Assembly (NCBI RefSeq): GCF_040054535.1
Contig: NC_090779.1
Span: 23,366,501-23,430,500 of the forward strand
DNA: 64,000 bases
Direction: 5' to 3'
DNA from: Antennarius striatus
Taxonomy: Eukaryota > Chordata > Actinopteri > Lophiiformes > Antennariidae
Part shown: one piece after another, positions 48,901 through 61,960 of the stretch
Layout: every line of letters starts with the position of its first letter
How positions within the stretch are numbered: position 1 is the first letter of the stretch
The notes under the pieces: generated by a model
What the model was told of the DNA's origin: nothing
Databases searched by the model: none
Seen by the model: only the letters and a program-made list of their open reading frames with translations
Made by a program: the position numbers and the translations under genes

Positions 48901-50995
48901 TTTTCACCAAAGTGATGACATCAGTCCAGCAGGAAGCCAAAATATCACCGACTCCAAAGCTGAGGAAAACGTCCCGATGCAAAGCCAGGGCCAATCTGCA
49001 CCAGCTGACATTTCAGCAATGTGTAACCCAAGCCTTGTTAGCAGCAGTTTCACATTTAGAACAGTAGTAGCTCCGCTGTATCATCAGGCGTTTGACATAG
49101 TGGGAACTGAAAGTCAGAGTGTGGATGATTGGGGACATCCAGTACAAGCTGCAGACCACGATTACCCCAACACCAACGGGTGTGAGACCAGCTGCACTTT
49201 GTCAACGTATGCTAGAGGTAATCTTCAGGAAAATCCAACTGAGACAAATCAAGAATGCTTGCAGTCCACTCCGAGGCATCAAGAAGAAACAGAAACCATC
49301 CTGGACCATGAAGAAACCCTTCAGGATCCAGTGATGCATTCAGACCAGAGAGGCTGGAGTCTATCTGAGGCTCCGAAGACTATTTTAGAAGGCACAGAGG
49401 CCACTAACAGGTTACATCTCCAAGAAGAAGCACAGGAGGACAGTCAAACCCTTGACCTGCGAAGCGAAACCACAGCAGGGGCATCAGAGACTCAGACCAC
49501 CAGTCAAACACAAGTTAGTCCGATCATTCCTCAGGAAGCTCTCAAAGATGAACATGAAGCAGCCATAAAGGGTAACTATCACGTCCACGGTGATACGGTT
49601 GAAGATGCATCAAATGATGAAGAAATGATTGATTCTAGAAAAATACAGAATCAGGAAAGAGATGCTGCTCAGAAACAAAATGAGTTTTGGTTAGTGGACA
49701 CTGCTGGGGAAGGAGACTGGGAAATGATGGTTGAAGAAGAGGAGAAAAACATGTTAAAAGATGAAGAGAAAAGCCAGATGATGAGTTCACAGGCAGATGA
49801 CTTGGAAGTAACGGACAAAGACCAAAGAGAAGAGGAGGAAGAGGACAAAATAGCAACACCTTTAGAAGATATAGATACAGAAGAACCAGAAAAAGTGAAA
49901 AAAGAAGAGGAAATGTTGGGAAAAGAGAGCATAGATGAAGATGAGAATGCTTCAGAGGATAACTTGGGATCAATTGAGGAAATCAGATTTGAAAATTTTG
50001 GGGAAGAAGTTGATAAAGAATCAAAATATATAAAAACTACAGAACCACAAAAGACACGTAGAGAGGAAGAGGAAGAGGATGAATCAGATGATGAAACCCA
50101 AATGGATAAAAAAAGGGAACAAGAGCCAGAATTAGAAAAAGAAGAACTCTTTGCAGAGACGCACAAGGTCAGCACCACAAGGATAGATGTTCAAGAAGAA
50201 GAGGAAGAAGTGTTGATACGCTTCAACAATGACCAAGAAGGTGTGGCGGGTGTGTATCAGGTGAACCCGAGAGAGGAAGACATGGAGAAGCAGAGTCCTG
50301 ATCACCAGGAGGACATTCTGGTAGATGAGAGATCAATAACTGTAGAAGAAGATTCAGGACGTGTTGAGGAGACTTTAGACATTCTGCAAGATGGACCCCT
50401 CCCATGTGAGATCCATCTTTACAATGAGGACAACCACGAGGATGCCGCAGCCAGGGATGAGGATGAATCCTCGCTTCTTTTTGTGGATGAACCTGAAAGC
50501 GACCAATGGAACCACGACGGCGCATCGTCCGAGTCCGACTCTGACGATGAAGTGGAGCTGTACATGCACTGCCTGAGGGTTGTTCACACCAGGACGCAGC
50601 CGAGCAGCGATAAAAGCATCGGCTTCTCCGTAGGAAGGAACAAACTGCTGACCGCGCCCATGCCGTCCATCAGCGAGTGTCTGGATGAGGAGCAACCTCT
50701 CAGCGGCCTTCAGGACAGTCGTGAGGATCCGGCCGACAGTCAAACCTCAGGTGCAGCTCTGTCAGCCTCGCCTGGACAGCCAAGCACCAAATCAAGCCTT
50801 TCATGGTGGATAGAAACTTTTTCCTGGAGTAATATCTCAAAAACATTGTTATTTATCACCATGTTTGTATTATTTGTGGGTGTGGCCTACCATTATGATT
50901 TTTTTGCCTGTTTCGGGCTCTACTTGATATCAGTAATTTGGCTCTGCTGCCAAGGTGAGAAGAATTCAGCTAAAAATGAAAACAAACTAGATTGA
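45915..50995 (+). CDS. ppp1r3a: protein phosphatase 1 regulatory subunit 3A (muscle glycogen-targeting)
   Basis: Four exons with matching phases: 45915-46708, 47037-47104, 47199-47293 and 48536-50995. Together they give 1138 residues, close to the 1122 of human PPP1R3A, with the same four-exon layout. The protein anchors PP1 to glycogen and sarcoplasmic reticulum in muscle. Seen in order: a phosphosite cluster PRRKSSTSDEE (about residues 49-59), the PP1-binding motif RVSF (70-73), and a carbohydrate-binding CBM21 domain (about 130-240, with VYVRTTLDAWSSHFD and FWANNTNRNYVL). Next comes a long, poorly conserved Glu/Asp-rich region in exon 4 (heaviest at 49680-50220). The C-terminal membrane anchor is at about 50850-50950 (LLFITMFVLFVGVAYHYDFF), ending shortly after in a charged tail. 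It is divergently arranged with the FoxQ2-like gene, 760 bases away. AATAAA at 52607, after a Tc1 insertion, may be its poly(A) signal. Confidence 0.92.
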
Positions 50996-51153
50996 ATTAA
51001 ATTGTAAATTTAGATGTTTGAATTAAGATGCACACAAACTGTTTTTGTGACATACGTACAAGGTGATATTTCTCTTCACAAGACAGTTTCCAAACAAGAC
51101 CTACGAAAGTAAAAACGGTCCAAATGGAAGAAAGAGTATTTATTGAACTCATA

Positions 51154-52380
51154 CAGTGGTATGAAAAAATTTGGTCACCCCTGATAATTTTCCTAATTTC
51201 CCTTCATAAATCACTGGTTGTTCAGATCAGCAATGTCAGTTAAATATATTATATTGCAGACGAACACAGTGAAATGTGGTCATTTGTGAAGTAAAATTAA
51301 GTTAATCGGATTTAGAGAAAGTGTGCAATAATTATTTAAACCAAAGTAGGCAGGTGCATAAATTTGGACATCCTTGTTGTTTTATTGATGTTAAAACCTT
51401 TAACACTGATTATTGGAACATATAATTTGTCAGGTGAGCTCATTGATTGTTGACCTGCATACACAGGTGAAGCCAATCCTGAGGGAGGGTATTTAAGGTG
51501 AACAATTACAAGCTGCTGTCCTTTTGCCTCTCCTCTGAAGAGTGGCAGCATGGGAGCCTCAAAACAAATGTCAAAAGACCTGAAAGCAAAGATTGTTCAA
51601 CATCATGGTTTAGGGGGAAGGATACAAAAAGCTATCAGAGATTTCAGCTGTCAGCTTCCCCTGTGAGGAACACAGAGAGGAAATGAAGACCACATGTGCA
51701 ATTCTAGTTAAGGCCCAAAGTGGCAGGCCAAGAAAAATCTCAAATAAGCAGAGGTGAAGTCAAACTAGTTCAACAAGTCAGCAAAAAGAGAAGCTGTACA
51801 GGAGAGTGATGCAGGAGAAGCCTTTTTCTGCACACATGCCACAGAGTCTGCTAAAGCACATTTGGACCAGCCAACATCCTTTAGGAATGAGGTGCTGTGG
51901 ACTAATGAAACTAAAATGGAGTTATTTGGTCATAACAACAGGCTGCAAGTGTGGCTGAAATAAACACCGCATTCCAAGACAAATACTTTGCTACCCAGAG
52001 CAGGCTGTCCATGCCGGTAACCAAACCAACAAAACTGACCGTTTGTAAAGACAAACGGTCAAAAATGTCTTCAACCAGAATCCAGACACTCAATGGAAGC
52101 TACAGGAAGCCTTTAGAGGCTGGTATTTCTACAAAAGGAGGATCTACTAGATATTGATGTAATTTTTGTGTTGGGTGCCCGACTTTATGCACCTGCCTAC
52201 TTTTGTTTAAATAATTATCGCTCACTTTCTGTAAATCCTATAAACTTCATTTCGATTCTCAAATACCACTGTGCTCATCTGCTATGTGATATATTTAACC
52301 AACATTTCTGAAAAACCAGTGATTTATTTATATAGGAAACTCTTGAAAACTATCAGGGGTGCCCAGACTTCATACCACTG
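51154..52380 (+). mobile_element. Tc1/mariner-type transposon, degraded
   Basis: Both ends are flanked by TA. The left end is CAGTGGTATGAAAAAATTTG followed by GTCACCCCTGAT; the right end, reversed, is CAGTGGTATGAAGTCTGGGC followed by ACCCCTGAT. Inside, the plus strand from about 51549 reads MGASKQMSKDLKAKIVQHHG, the start of a Tc1-family transposase. Further pieces (GRPRKIS, WYFYKRRIY) follow among stops and frame changes. A full element of this family is about 1.6 kb; this one is about 1.23 kb, so it is internally deleted and inactive. It lies 160 bases after the ppp1r3a stop. Confidence 0.85.
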
Positions 52381-54206
52381 TATATGACACATATCATAAC
52401 AAAGGCTGTATATTCCTAATGGGAGGATGTTGTCAAGAGGAACCAGTGTGTAAATACCAGCCTAGACTCAAACAGACTGTGGACCACTGCTCTCATGGTA
52501 TTATCTGCAGAACGATGATGCAATCTGCAGATTGAATCAGAACTCATCGGTGTGTTGTGTCTGTGTACGGATGTTTGCGTAGGGGACATATCAGTAATCT
52601 GAAATCAATAAATTGTCCTGCAGACAAACACTGAAGTGTTTTAAATGTGTTTTTTTTATTTCTATAAGCACCTCAAATGTAGATTTCTCATGCACCCACT
52701 AAGTAGAAAGCAGATTTAATATAGAGAATAGATTATACCCTGTAAACCTTTTCAGGTCATTAATTGATATTTTGTGTTTTGTGGAAGGAAACATGGTTGA
52801 ATCTCTTTTATGTCTGGAGCCAAACCCTGAAACTCCACAAGAATGCAGAAACTGGATTCTGACCCCACTTTTTAGATCTTTATTTGTTCTTCTGGGGTGT
52901 TGAAATGTTTTTTTTATCTCGGCTTGCATTCTGATCAGATCAGTTATCTCGTTATCGTCACTTATCAGGATTAAAATATGTTCGGCATTGAGGTGGAGGA
53001 ACCTGAGCTTTGGTAGTGTTTAGATGCAGCGTTAGGAGAATGTAGAGGTGCAGCGTGAACGTCCGAACTCAAGCATGAGCAAACAGCCGCTTGAACAAAC
53101 TGGAAGTCGGTCTTCTTAAAGGATTATTCCACGTATTCTTGCATCCTTTTCTTATCTTTCATTGGGGTTTTATTTCCTGATGAAGTTGATTCACACAAAG
53201 AATAAACTCGGGGATAAGTCGAGCCACCAGGCTGTAAATCTACTCTTGAACTCTTGGCTGCAGTGATTTGATATCTGAACATTTTCAGCCACTTAAAGAA
53301 ACCTGTCAGATGTAGAATAATCTACCTGTACAAAATGATTTTTATTTCATGCTTTAAATATTTTCAGCTAGCCTTCAGTGACAGGATTTGGTGTCCATCG
53401 TTGTCTTTTTTAATGAACAGTAAATCTCTGATTGATCTATTCCAGAGCTTTCTGTCTTTTAGAGGTTCTAAATAAGTTTGTTTACTTATGCTGATGAGTA
53501 GATTGTGGTCTTTTTACTCATCTTCTTGCTAGAAGAGCTACTCAAAAAGATTTGAACAGACTTTGACTAAAAGTTTCAGCGAGATCCATCAGAGTTTCAG
53601 GGTAATCCAGATCATTGTTTTATGAATGTGGAATATTTTTATCCTGGATCCAAGTCCTTTTCTGGATGTTTAAATGCATCGAGCTGAGAGACAGGTCTCT
53701 GAGCCTGATGCATTAAAATGACAATAACACTTTAAACTGACCTGAGATCAGAATGGAGCTGAAATGGATTCAGTTCGGTGTCAAACTTATCTCCTGATCT
53801 AGATCCTGAAGAAATTAATGAAATCTGTTTTTTCTTGAATAGCAATCAGACTAATCATGACACCAATGATCCAGATTGTGAGAGCTGGTTTTCCTTGTCC
53901 AGCATTCATACGATGAGGGTCACCCCATCAGGGAACTGATAGGAACACAGGGCTGCCTTAGCAGATGTTTGCACTCTCTTGCTGTCGAGTTAGACATAAA
54001 GTTACCCTCTTCTTTGACCTGTTTTCAGTAATAATTAATACATGAGAACAATAATTAATTTTTATTAGCTGTGCAGGCGGAGCTTATTTTTTGCCACGTA
54101 TCACCAGAGAATGTTGACTGACCTTTCCTCCTGTTTGACAACACGATCTGATAATGACTAGTGTTTAATGGCTATACACTGCAGATGCCCCTCCACTTTA
54201 GTAACA

Positions 54207-54240
54207 CTAACCCTAATCTTAATCCTAACCCTAACCCGAG
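54207..54240. repeat. short telomere-like tract
   Basis: CTAACCCTAATCTTAATCCT followed by AACCCTAACCCG: about five degenerate units of the vertebrate telomere repeat (CCCTAA). It is too short to call a true interstitial telomere. Confidence 0.5.
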
Positions 54241-54348
54241 CCGCTAATTACACTACACATCTGTGACCAGTATTTTGGAAGCGTTTAATTATGTCAGTAG
54301 TAAAAAGAACCCAAAGAGTTAAAACCTTTTCCCAATGCTCAGGTTTAA

Positions 54349-54349
54349 C

Positions 54350-54382
<33 letters not shown>
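54349..54382. repeat. (AAT)n microsatellite
   Basis: About 11 perfect AAT units. Confidence 0.95.
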
Positions 54383-54383
<1 letters not shown>

Positions 54384-55035
54384 GATTAGTGACAGTGACA
54401 CCAGTGGATGTATGCAATGTCTGACTCATCATTTATTGAACGAAGCCAAAAAAAGGCCCAAGATCTGGATCAGCTCTGCCTTGATCCTGGAACAGCTTCT
54501 ATTCCGAATATTATCATAATACATAATAATAATGACCAGCATCCCACTTCCTGCGTGTGGTGCGTTTTATGCCAGTTGTTCATTTGCGGGTTCGGGTTGT
54601 TTGTGTGACCCAAATAAAGCAGCGTCCGTGTTATAGCGCAGAAAACCCGCAGCAGTCATGTCGTTATGGCATATTTAGCGATAAAACTCTTCTTCTTAGA
54701 GATATCATTCATTTTAGCCTTAATTAGCATTTCTTTATAAGATATACTCAGCTATTTTTTATTGACAAGCTACAACAACATGCAGCTAAGAAAAGGAAAC
54801 AAAATATTTATACAAACGATAAAACTAAGATTAATAACTAATGTCAATTTATAATTGTTTTGTTTTTTTGTCAAAAGGCGGTTAAATGATGAATATATAC
54901 ATTTTAACATACTGTAACACGTTCAATCGTATTGAACAGGAGCATTTATTCCGTCAGTCAGGAGTTTGAAATTTTACAAGGCGCACTGAAACGCATCATA
55001 GCAAGCACGCGGCCGTCGAGTTTGATTCCAGGTTT

Positions 55036-55191
55036 ATGATTGGACGACAGCCCGTGTCAGTTCTGGAACATGTGTGTCTGAGTCAACCAATCAGATTGCG
55101 TTTTCTTGGCCAGTGCGCCGGTTCGCCGGTCCTCTCGCTGCTGAGAAAAGGGGAAGCGAGAGGCGACAAGCGGCATCGGCGGAGCGGTGCT
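55036..55191 (+). promoter_or_regulatory. promoter and leader of bmt2
   Basis: Two CCAAT boxes in opposite orientation (ATTGG at 55039-55043, CCAAT at 55087-55091) lie 100-155 bases before the start codon, in C+G-rich sequence without a TATA box. This is typical of a housekeeping promoter bound by NF-Y. Confidence 0.5.
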
Positions 55192-58100
55192 ATGGAGCTC
55201 AGGGACAATGTCGAGACGGGGGAGACGGAGAGCCTGTCGGAGTGGTTCTACATGCCGATACCTGCGGAGGCACCGACCACCAAGGAGCAGGAGAAGCTGT
55301 CGGGGGTTGTCAAAAACGTCCACCGAAAATTGCGCAGGAAATACAGAGAGGGTAAGCGGAGGCAGCGGGCCCCTCCGGGTCTTCACAGCCCAGCAGCTAA
55401 CGCTAGCCGGGAAACTAAATTTAGTTTTAATTTAATTTAAAAAGTAACCCGGTTAAAGACGAGTTCTGCTCGGTAACACAAGCGTCACTCTTCACAGCTA
55501 CCGATGTTTGTTCGCTAGCTGCCATGGAGGCTGACTGACCTCATTCAGAAAACAAGGCCTTTAAAGGTCCTCAACAACAACAGGACATAGGACAGAAATT
55601 ATATTCCCGGCTCTAATCTTAATTTGTAATCTCCCCAAAACAAGTATTCTGACTGCTCAAACCTTATTACGTCACAAATGAGAAGCACTAACAAGTGGAT
55701 ATCTGACTGTTCCCCTCTTTATTGTCAGTAAATGATAACTCTGTGGACTTATCGAGCAATAAGAGCAACTTTTACTGCTTTAATCCCTATTCACGTTCAT
55801 AAATGAGATATTGTCGAAAGGAAACGACAAATATTCACATATTCACTTTGTTTGAGGACACAATGTAAGAATAATTTGTGTTGAATTAGACTGATAAGCC
55901 ATAGAAGAGGTAGTACCAAAAAGAAATGTCTAACATGCCATATTACAATTAGTATTAGTCAGAATGTGAAATAAAACCTAAGAAATGGTCTGAGAGATCA
56001 TTCAATGAGTGGTAATGTCAGTTTTTGCTTCACAATGAGGTGAAAAACCTTTTTAAATACAGCATTGCAGTCTCAGATATTGCCAAAAAAAAAAGTAATT
56101 TATAAATCCCCTGAGTCTTTACAGATGACAAATGTAAATTTGGTAAGAGAATATTAATATAGTGTCTTTGAGTGGATGGAAATTAAAAAAGTCTGGTATG
56201 TTGTCAGCTTTTACAGCGAGCACCACAGATCAATACTAAAATGCTATCCCAGGATACAGCTAATAGGTACCATAAAATTAGAAGGAAAGTATTTGAAGTA
56301 GTGTCTTGTTCTGTGATTTTCCTAAAAGAAGCAGATATTAATGAGTATTAACGTTGATATTGTTCAGCTTGCACAACATGGCATCGCCTTAGTGACACAT
56401 TTGCAGGTAATAGTGGGTCAATCAGTCCCTCACATCCCTGAAAGTCACCTTTGACACCTCTGTTGAGGTAACCTGAGATCGTCAGACTTCTGCGTTTAAT
56501 CACGTATAAATTAAATCAACCTCTAAACTGATTATTACTGTTTTACCAGAGGGTGAATTTTTTTCCCCCCTACTTTTGATGTTAAGGAAAAGTGGAAATA
56601 ACCCTCTTATTTAGCAGTTGATACTTTATCTCTGTGGTTTCTGAGAGAAAATATGTTCACCTGAGCTCTTGCTCTGAATCACCTGAACTCATGTACTTGC
56701 ATGTACTTGTTTGCAAATATAATTAGCAAGGCCTTAATGAAGCTGCCCTGATGCAAATCAAATCCCTCTTCATCATCTCGTGTTTGTTGTCTAGTGACAA
56801 ACAACTAGAGTGGCGCTAGTTGTTGTGCAATTAGGGAAGTTGTTACGAAACAAGTCTGCTATTAAAAAGACAAGAAAAAACGGTCCTGTATCCATCCCTC
56901 TGTCTGGATCTGGACCAACTTTACCAAACTCTTTCCTGGCTTGCGCCCCAGGCTTGTACCAGGTTTTATGGAAATCTGTCTGCTGAAAAACAAACTAATC
57001 AGGGCAGTCAGGAGAAGAACTGAATATGAAATGGGAAGTTCAGACAAACCAAATAAAATGTCATGTCATCTCTGACGTGACATTCGAGTTTCCGTGGGCT
57101 ACATCGTCCAAGATGAAATTGAAATTTGATTTAGCAGCACTGATGGAGGGATTTATTCCAGCTAGGAGGGAGAAAGTTTCCGTCTGGTTGTAGATTAAGG
57201 CAGCTAGCAGCAAACAGTGAAGTGGCCTGGATTTAGAAGTTGCTACGGTGCCTACCCACAGAGAGGCTTTGTGCTGCTGCTGATGATGCACTTTCTCTCT
57301 TGTTTTGCCAATTTGAGGAAATACACAGTCTTACCCTGACAAAAGACACTTAGCTTTAGCTCATAAGCAATAAAGCAACAGTCAACAGTTTGTATGAAGC
57401 TTCAAATCTTAAAATTTTGGCTCTTCTATTCCTTATGGAGCTTGAATATCTGGCTGGTTGTCACATTTCACTGCCTCTGAAGCAAAAATATGTGTTTAAC
57501 CATGTCATTGCACTAGAGTGTCACAGTAAACAGCAGATCAAGAAGACGGAAGAATGCGTCGGGCCACTTTAACCGCTTCAAGATAATCAAGAACAGCATA
57601 GAGGATTATCTGGATTGTTGGGATTCACTCATGTGGTCTCTACTGTCTGTCGTAGGAGCCGATAAAAAGGGTCTTGTGTTGTTTGTCAGCTGTCTTCCCA
57701 CTTTTACAAACCATTATAAAAACAGTTTATGGAATATTATTGTGTTTTAAAACTAACTCTTCTTTCATGTCGGCGTTAAATCCGAAATTATCCAGAGTAA
57801 ACAAGACTATCTGGTTGTTTAGTAACTAGAACGGCACCTCATGATTGGTTAATAAGTAAAGCATGATCTGGTAGGCTTGGCATGAATCACAGTGGTCATG
57901 CTTCCAGAGCGCTGCTGTTTACCACCATTCCTCTTGTTGTCCTTTCATTTCTGCAAATCTGGCTTTTTCTTTGTCATCATGGGATTTTTTTACTTTTTTT
58001 TCTTTGCTCATTAGCGTGTTTGTCCACTAGACAGGATGTGAACTTCTGAGCATCTGGGAAGATGTTGTGAGGGGATCTTTCTGTGACACGGCTCCTTGAG

Positions 58101-60430
58101 GATGAGTTGGAGTCAAACTGTTCCACTTCTTTTGTAACTGAGCGTTGCCGCAGATTTTAAAGCGTGTTTTTCCACAGAGGCGCTGTCATGTTTTTATTGC
58201 CAAAGGGGATGACCAAAGTTGACAAGTAGGTTGTGAGTCAGTGGCTGTAGCCAGCTGTGAAAGTCTCCATTGAGTCCTTTTACGTCGTGATGTGCAGTTA
58301 TTTTATTTAATCTTTTTTTTTTTTTTGTAGCTCTGTCCTCACTTCTTCGACATTTTGTTTTCCACAGTGGGCGACTTTGACAAGATCTGGCGTGAGCACT
58401 GTGAGGATGAGCAGACGCTGAGTGAATACGCCCTGGCCATGAAGAATCTCGCTGACAACCACTGGACAAAGAAATGTGAAGGGGAGGGCCGCATCGAATG
58501 GTGTCGCAGGTACCATCCACCTCTTCCACCGTCTGTCAGCAGCGGGTTCTGACTTTGTCTGAAAAACTTTTCAAATGTGCTTTTGTTGCACATTTCCCCG
58601 TCCGTTTCACAGTAACGTGTTGATTCCACCTCCACAGTGTCTGTCAAGAGTACTTCCTGGATGGCGGCATGAAAAGAATGTTGGAAAAGGATGAGAAAAG
58701 TGCCACACATGCCATGGGCCTGAACTCAGCATCTGCTAGCGCCCAGCCTGGCGGCCCCATCCCCAGGTGGGTCTGTGGGAACGTCACGTCACAAACATCT
58801 AGAATCATCTGATGAATCAGTAAATCAACAGTTGGGTCACCTTACTAAATAACTCCAGTCTCATGGGGGTGGTAAATGTTAGCAAAACATTTTAAAATTC
58901 ATGTTATGTCCTTGAATTTTGTCATTTCTGATAATTATTGGCTATTTCACATTCTCCAGAATGTGTAGATAAAATTCTTTCTAGTTTGCTCTTGGTAATC
59001 GCTGCCTGATGAGATCAGGGGTTCTGTTGCAGCAGCTGTGGGTTCAATATTTCCAGTTTGTCTATAGAAGAGAAACAAATATGAGCTTCATTCAGTCAGA
59101 CTCAACCTGAAAGCGTTCATGATAATTTAAACGAAGCCCACGGCAAGAGAAGAGAAACTGCACTCAAGAATTTGTTTTAAATTTAGGAGTTACAATTTTT
59201 TTACACTCTGCTGTTGTTCTTGCATAAGAGACGCCGCATCAGTCAAAGAATGCTGGAAAATATTTAACCGGCGACTGGTTGGAAGTTTATAATGGAAGAA
59301 ATATCAGTTGTCTTATCGTTTGAATTTAATGATGTGGTTGCTATGACGCAGAGAAGCACAGCCGGATGCTGGAGTCACATGGAGGGTTGACATTTAGATG
59401 TTTCCTCGTCTTGTTTTGCTCTAGTTTGGTCTCTCAGCCGGGGAAGATGCGCCTTCTTGACGTGGGAAGCTGCTTCAACCCCTTCTTGAAGTTTGATGAA
59501 TTCCTGACAGTCGGTATCGACATAGTGCCTGCGGTTGAGGTACGAGCAATCGCTGGTTTTTCTTGCCTTTTTTTACTCTTGACTTGTTTTGAAAATGTCC
59601 TTAACATTAAATGAAATGCATAACTCTTTCCTATCTGGTGGTTCAACTCTGGCTTTGAAGTGTGACGGCCAGAAATTCTTGTCGGAGTGTTTGTTGTGGT
59701 GAAAATTCAGCCTCAAGCATTTTGCTTTCTGTAGTTGCAAACAGAGCAACTTCTTCAGGGTGAAAGCGGTGAATGATGCTCATTTCCTCCCCTCCAGAGC
59801 GTGTATAAGTGTGACTTCCTGAACCTCCAGCTCCAGCAGCCCCTCCAGCTGGCGGGCGACGCGGTGGACGCCTTCCTCCGCCAGCTGCACAACCCCATCG
59901 ACAGCCTGCCCGCCCAGCTGTTCCATGTGGTGGTTTTCTCCCTGCTGCTGTCCTACTTCCCCTCGCCGTACCAGCGCTGGATCTGCTGCAAGAAGGCCCA
60001 CGAGCTGCTGGAGCTGCACGGCCTGCTGCTCATCATCACGCCCGACTCCTCCCATCAAAACCGCCACGCCCTCATGATGCGCAGCTGGCGCGTGGCGGTG
60101 GAGTCGTTGGGCTTCAAGCGCTACAAATACATCAAGTATTCCCACATGCATCTCATCGCCTTCCGTAAGGTGTCTCTGGCCACCACCAGCGATCTGGTGT
60201 CACGCAACTACCCCGAGATGCTCTACATCCCGCAGGACTTCCACTCCAACGAGGATGAAGAGTGTGGCGACGAGCGCGTCCAGGTGCGCTCCGAGTTCGA
60301 GGACGACCAGCTGGCGTGGGGCTTCACGGAGCTGCCCGACACGCCGTACGATTCCGACTCCGGGGAGAGCCAGGGGAGCTCTGTGCCCAGCTTCCACGAG
60401 CTGGAAGACCCCATTCTGCTCCAGAGCTAA
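55192..60430 (+). CDS. bmt2: Samtor/Bmt2, S-adenosylmethionine sensor of mTORC1 signalling
   Basis: Five exons: 55192-55351, 58368-58509, 58638-58766, 59425-59539 and 59798-60430. The sum is 1179 nt, 392 residues, with all junctions in phase, close to the human protein (C7orf60/BMT2/SAMTOR). In mammals the protein binds S-adenosylmethionine and, when methionine is low, associates with GATOR1-KICSTOR to restrain mTORC1. The Rossmann methyltransferase fold is visible: motif [12 protein letters not shown], acidic strand end [10 protein letters not shown], then [35 protein letters not shown] and [16 protein letters not shown]. The N-terminal part [20 protein letters not shown] and the tail [15 protein letters not shown] are typical. 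The exon 3 end ([16 protein letters not shown]) is the variable part. Intron 1 is 3.0 kb. Same strand as ppp1r3a and tmem168, as in human. Confidence 0.95.
55352..58367. other. bmt2 intron 1
   Basis: AT-rich, with no exon seen. The part at about 56880-57020 (CTGGATCTGGACCAACTTTA ... GGTTTTATGGAAATCTGTCT) resembles a common fish repeat tail. The polypyrimidine tract before exon 2 includes a long T run near 58311-58327. Confidence 0.5.
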
Positions 60431-61960
60431 GAGAAACCAGCTGCCCCTCCCTTCTTCCTCTTCTCCACGTAACTACCCCCCCCTCCTCCTCCCCTTCAAC
60501 TGCTGCGCTGCCAAATTTAACCTGCTGCATTCTTCTCCCACTTCTCCTTCCTCTCCTCCAATCAATGCAGTTTGCACAGTGTGAAAGAGAGAAGTTTACA
60601 GATTATTTTCTCAAACCCACACTCCTTTGAGTGCACACACAGACACACACACACACACACAGACACACACACACACACACCTATGCACATACCACACACT
60701 AAGATGGATATATTTTGATAAATATCTAGGTTTTTTAAGAGTTGGAAAGCAGATGCCCAGAAGATATCTCCTTGATTTCCTTCCCATCTTCCAATCAGCT
60801 CTAGATAACAAAAAAAAATTACAAAAAACAAACAAAAAGCAAAAAAACCTGTCTTCATTCTGTACTCAGTCTCCATTCTAATAAGTTGGTGTGGCAGCAG
60901 ACTGCTTGGTGAGAGACAGACGGCGATACGAGCAGTGAGACAGGAGTTGGTTTGCACTGGAGAGACTGAGATGGAATGACTGGACCGGTACGCTCGCTTC
61001 TGTTACAGTCACGCCTGCGGGGGTTTCTGAAAGTTCTTGATGTGCATTTAGTTTTCCAAGACAAAAAAAAAAAAAGTACCATTATTTGAAATATATACTC
61101 TCAGCAGTCAAAACATTGGTGTTGTCCAGTGTTAAGTGTGGCAGTGCCATTTTAATTTGGCATCTCCTGAATGATTTGTGTATCTTTTACAAGGAAACTG
61201 GTATTTGTAGCATTTTAAAACATTTTCAGAACCGTTTGGTAGTACGACTAGGTTTACTAATGTGAAACTGTAACTGTGTTGTGTAACAAGGTACGAGTGT
61301 TCCAAAGTAGGTGTTACACTTTCTTTCCTCCGCTCAGATATTAGTAGTGAATTTATCTCATGTTAGATTTCCATGCGTCTTTGTTCTGAAGCAGCGAACA
61401 GAGTCGGCGATCGATAACCTTTGACCTAACCGTGATGTGAACATAGTTAGCCCTCTGCCTCCTTGAAGATCTGAGCTCCTCATATCGGAACAGAAGAGAT
61501 TTGCACTAACTCCGTTTTTCATATCCGACATCTGAAGAGGTGGTAAACTGTAGATTTTAATAATTGCATGCACGACCAGATCTGAAGCTGTATTTTACAA
61601 GGGGGGAGGTTTATCTAGTCACTACCAGGTGAAATGTCCCTACCTGTCCCTGAATGGACTGAATGTGTGGTTGGTTGTTCGTGAATGAATGAATGAAGGA
61701 ATGAGTTGATGTAGTTTTTTTTTTTTTTTTGTCTGTGGCACTTTATCATTGATCCCAAAGGGTGTCACGAAATGTACGTTTGTCCTGTAATAATGTTTGA
61801 GACTAGTACGATGGGCCCGGAGATGGCACCGGTGAGTTGAAGGTGCCTTCTTCACATTTACTGCACATGACAAGCAGCCCCTGGAGAAACGGAAGTCTTT
61901 TTGTTATTAAAAAAAGATTCTCTAATAAAATGCTACCTAGAAATGTCCAATAGTCAGATT
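60431..61960 (+). other. bmt2 3' untranslated region with poly(A) signal
   Basis: About 1.5 kb after the stop, with a pyrimidine-rich start, an interrupted (AC)n tract (60635-60681) and a T run near 61719. AATAAA at 61924-61929 is the best poly(A) signal. Confidence 0.55.

Larger units (their letters stand above)
52385..55020. other. intergenic region between ppp1r3a and bmt2
   Basis: No exon found on either strand. In human, GPR85 (one intronless coding exon of about 370 codons) lies between these two genes; no such frame exists here. The region holds an (AAT)n run (54349-54382) and a telomere-like tract (54207-54240). Confidence 0.65.

Noticed and set aside
49635-50178. Minus-strand Ser/Leu-rich frames of 112 and 169 codons
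   Set aside because: Antisense of the Glu/Asp-rich exon of ppp1r3a (GAA/GAG read as TTC/CTC).
52385-55020. Search for a gpr85 remnant
   Set aside because: No seven-helix frame or recognisable fragment on either strand; only short chance frames such as 54408-54608.
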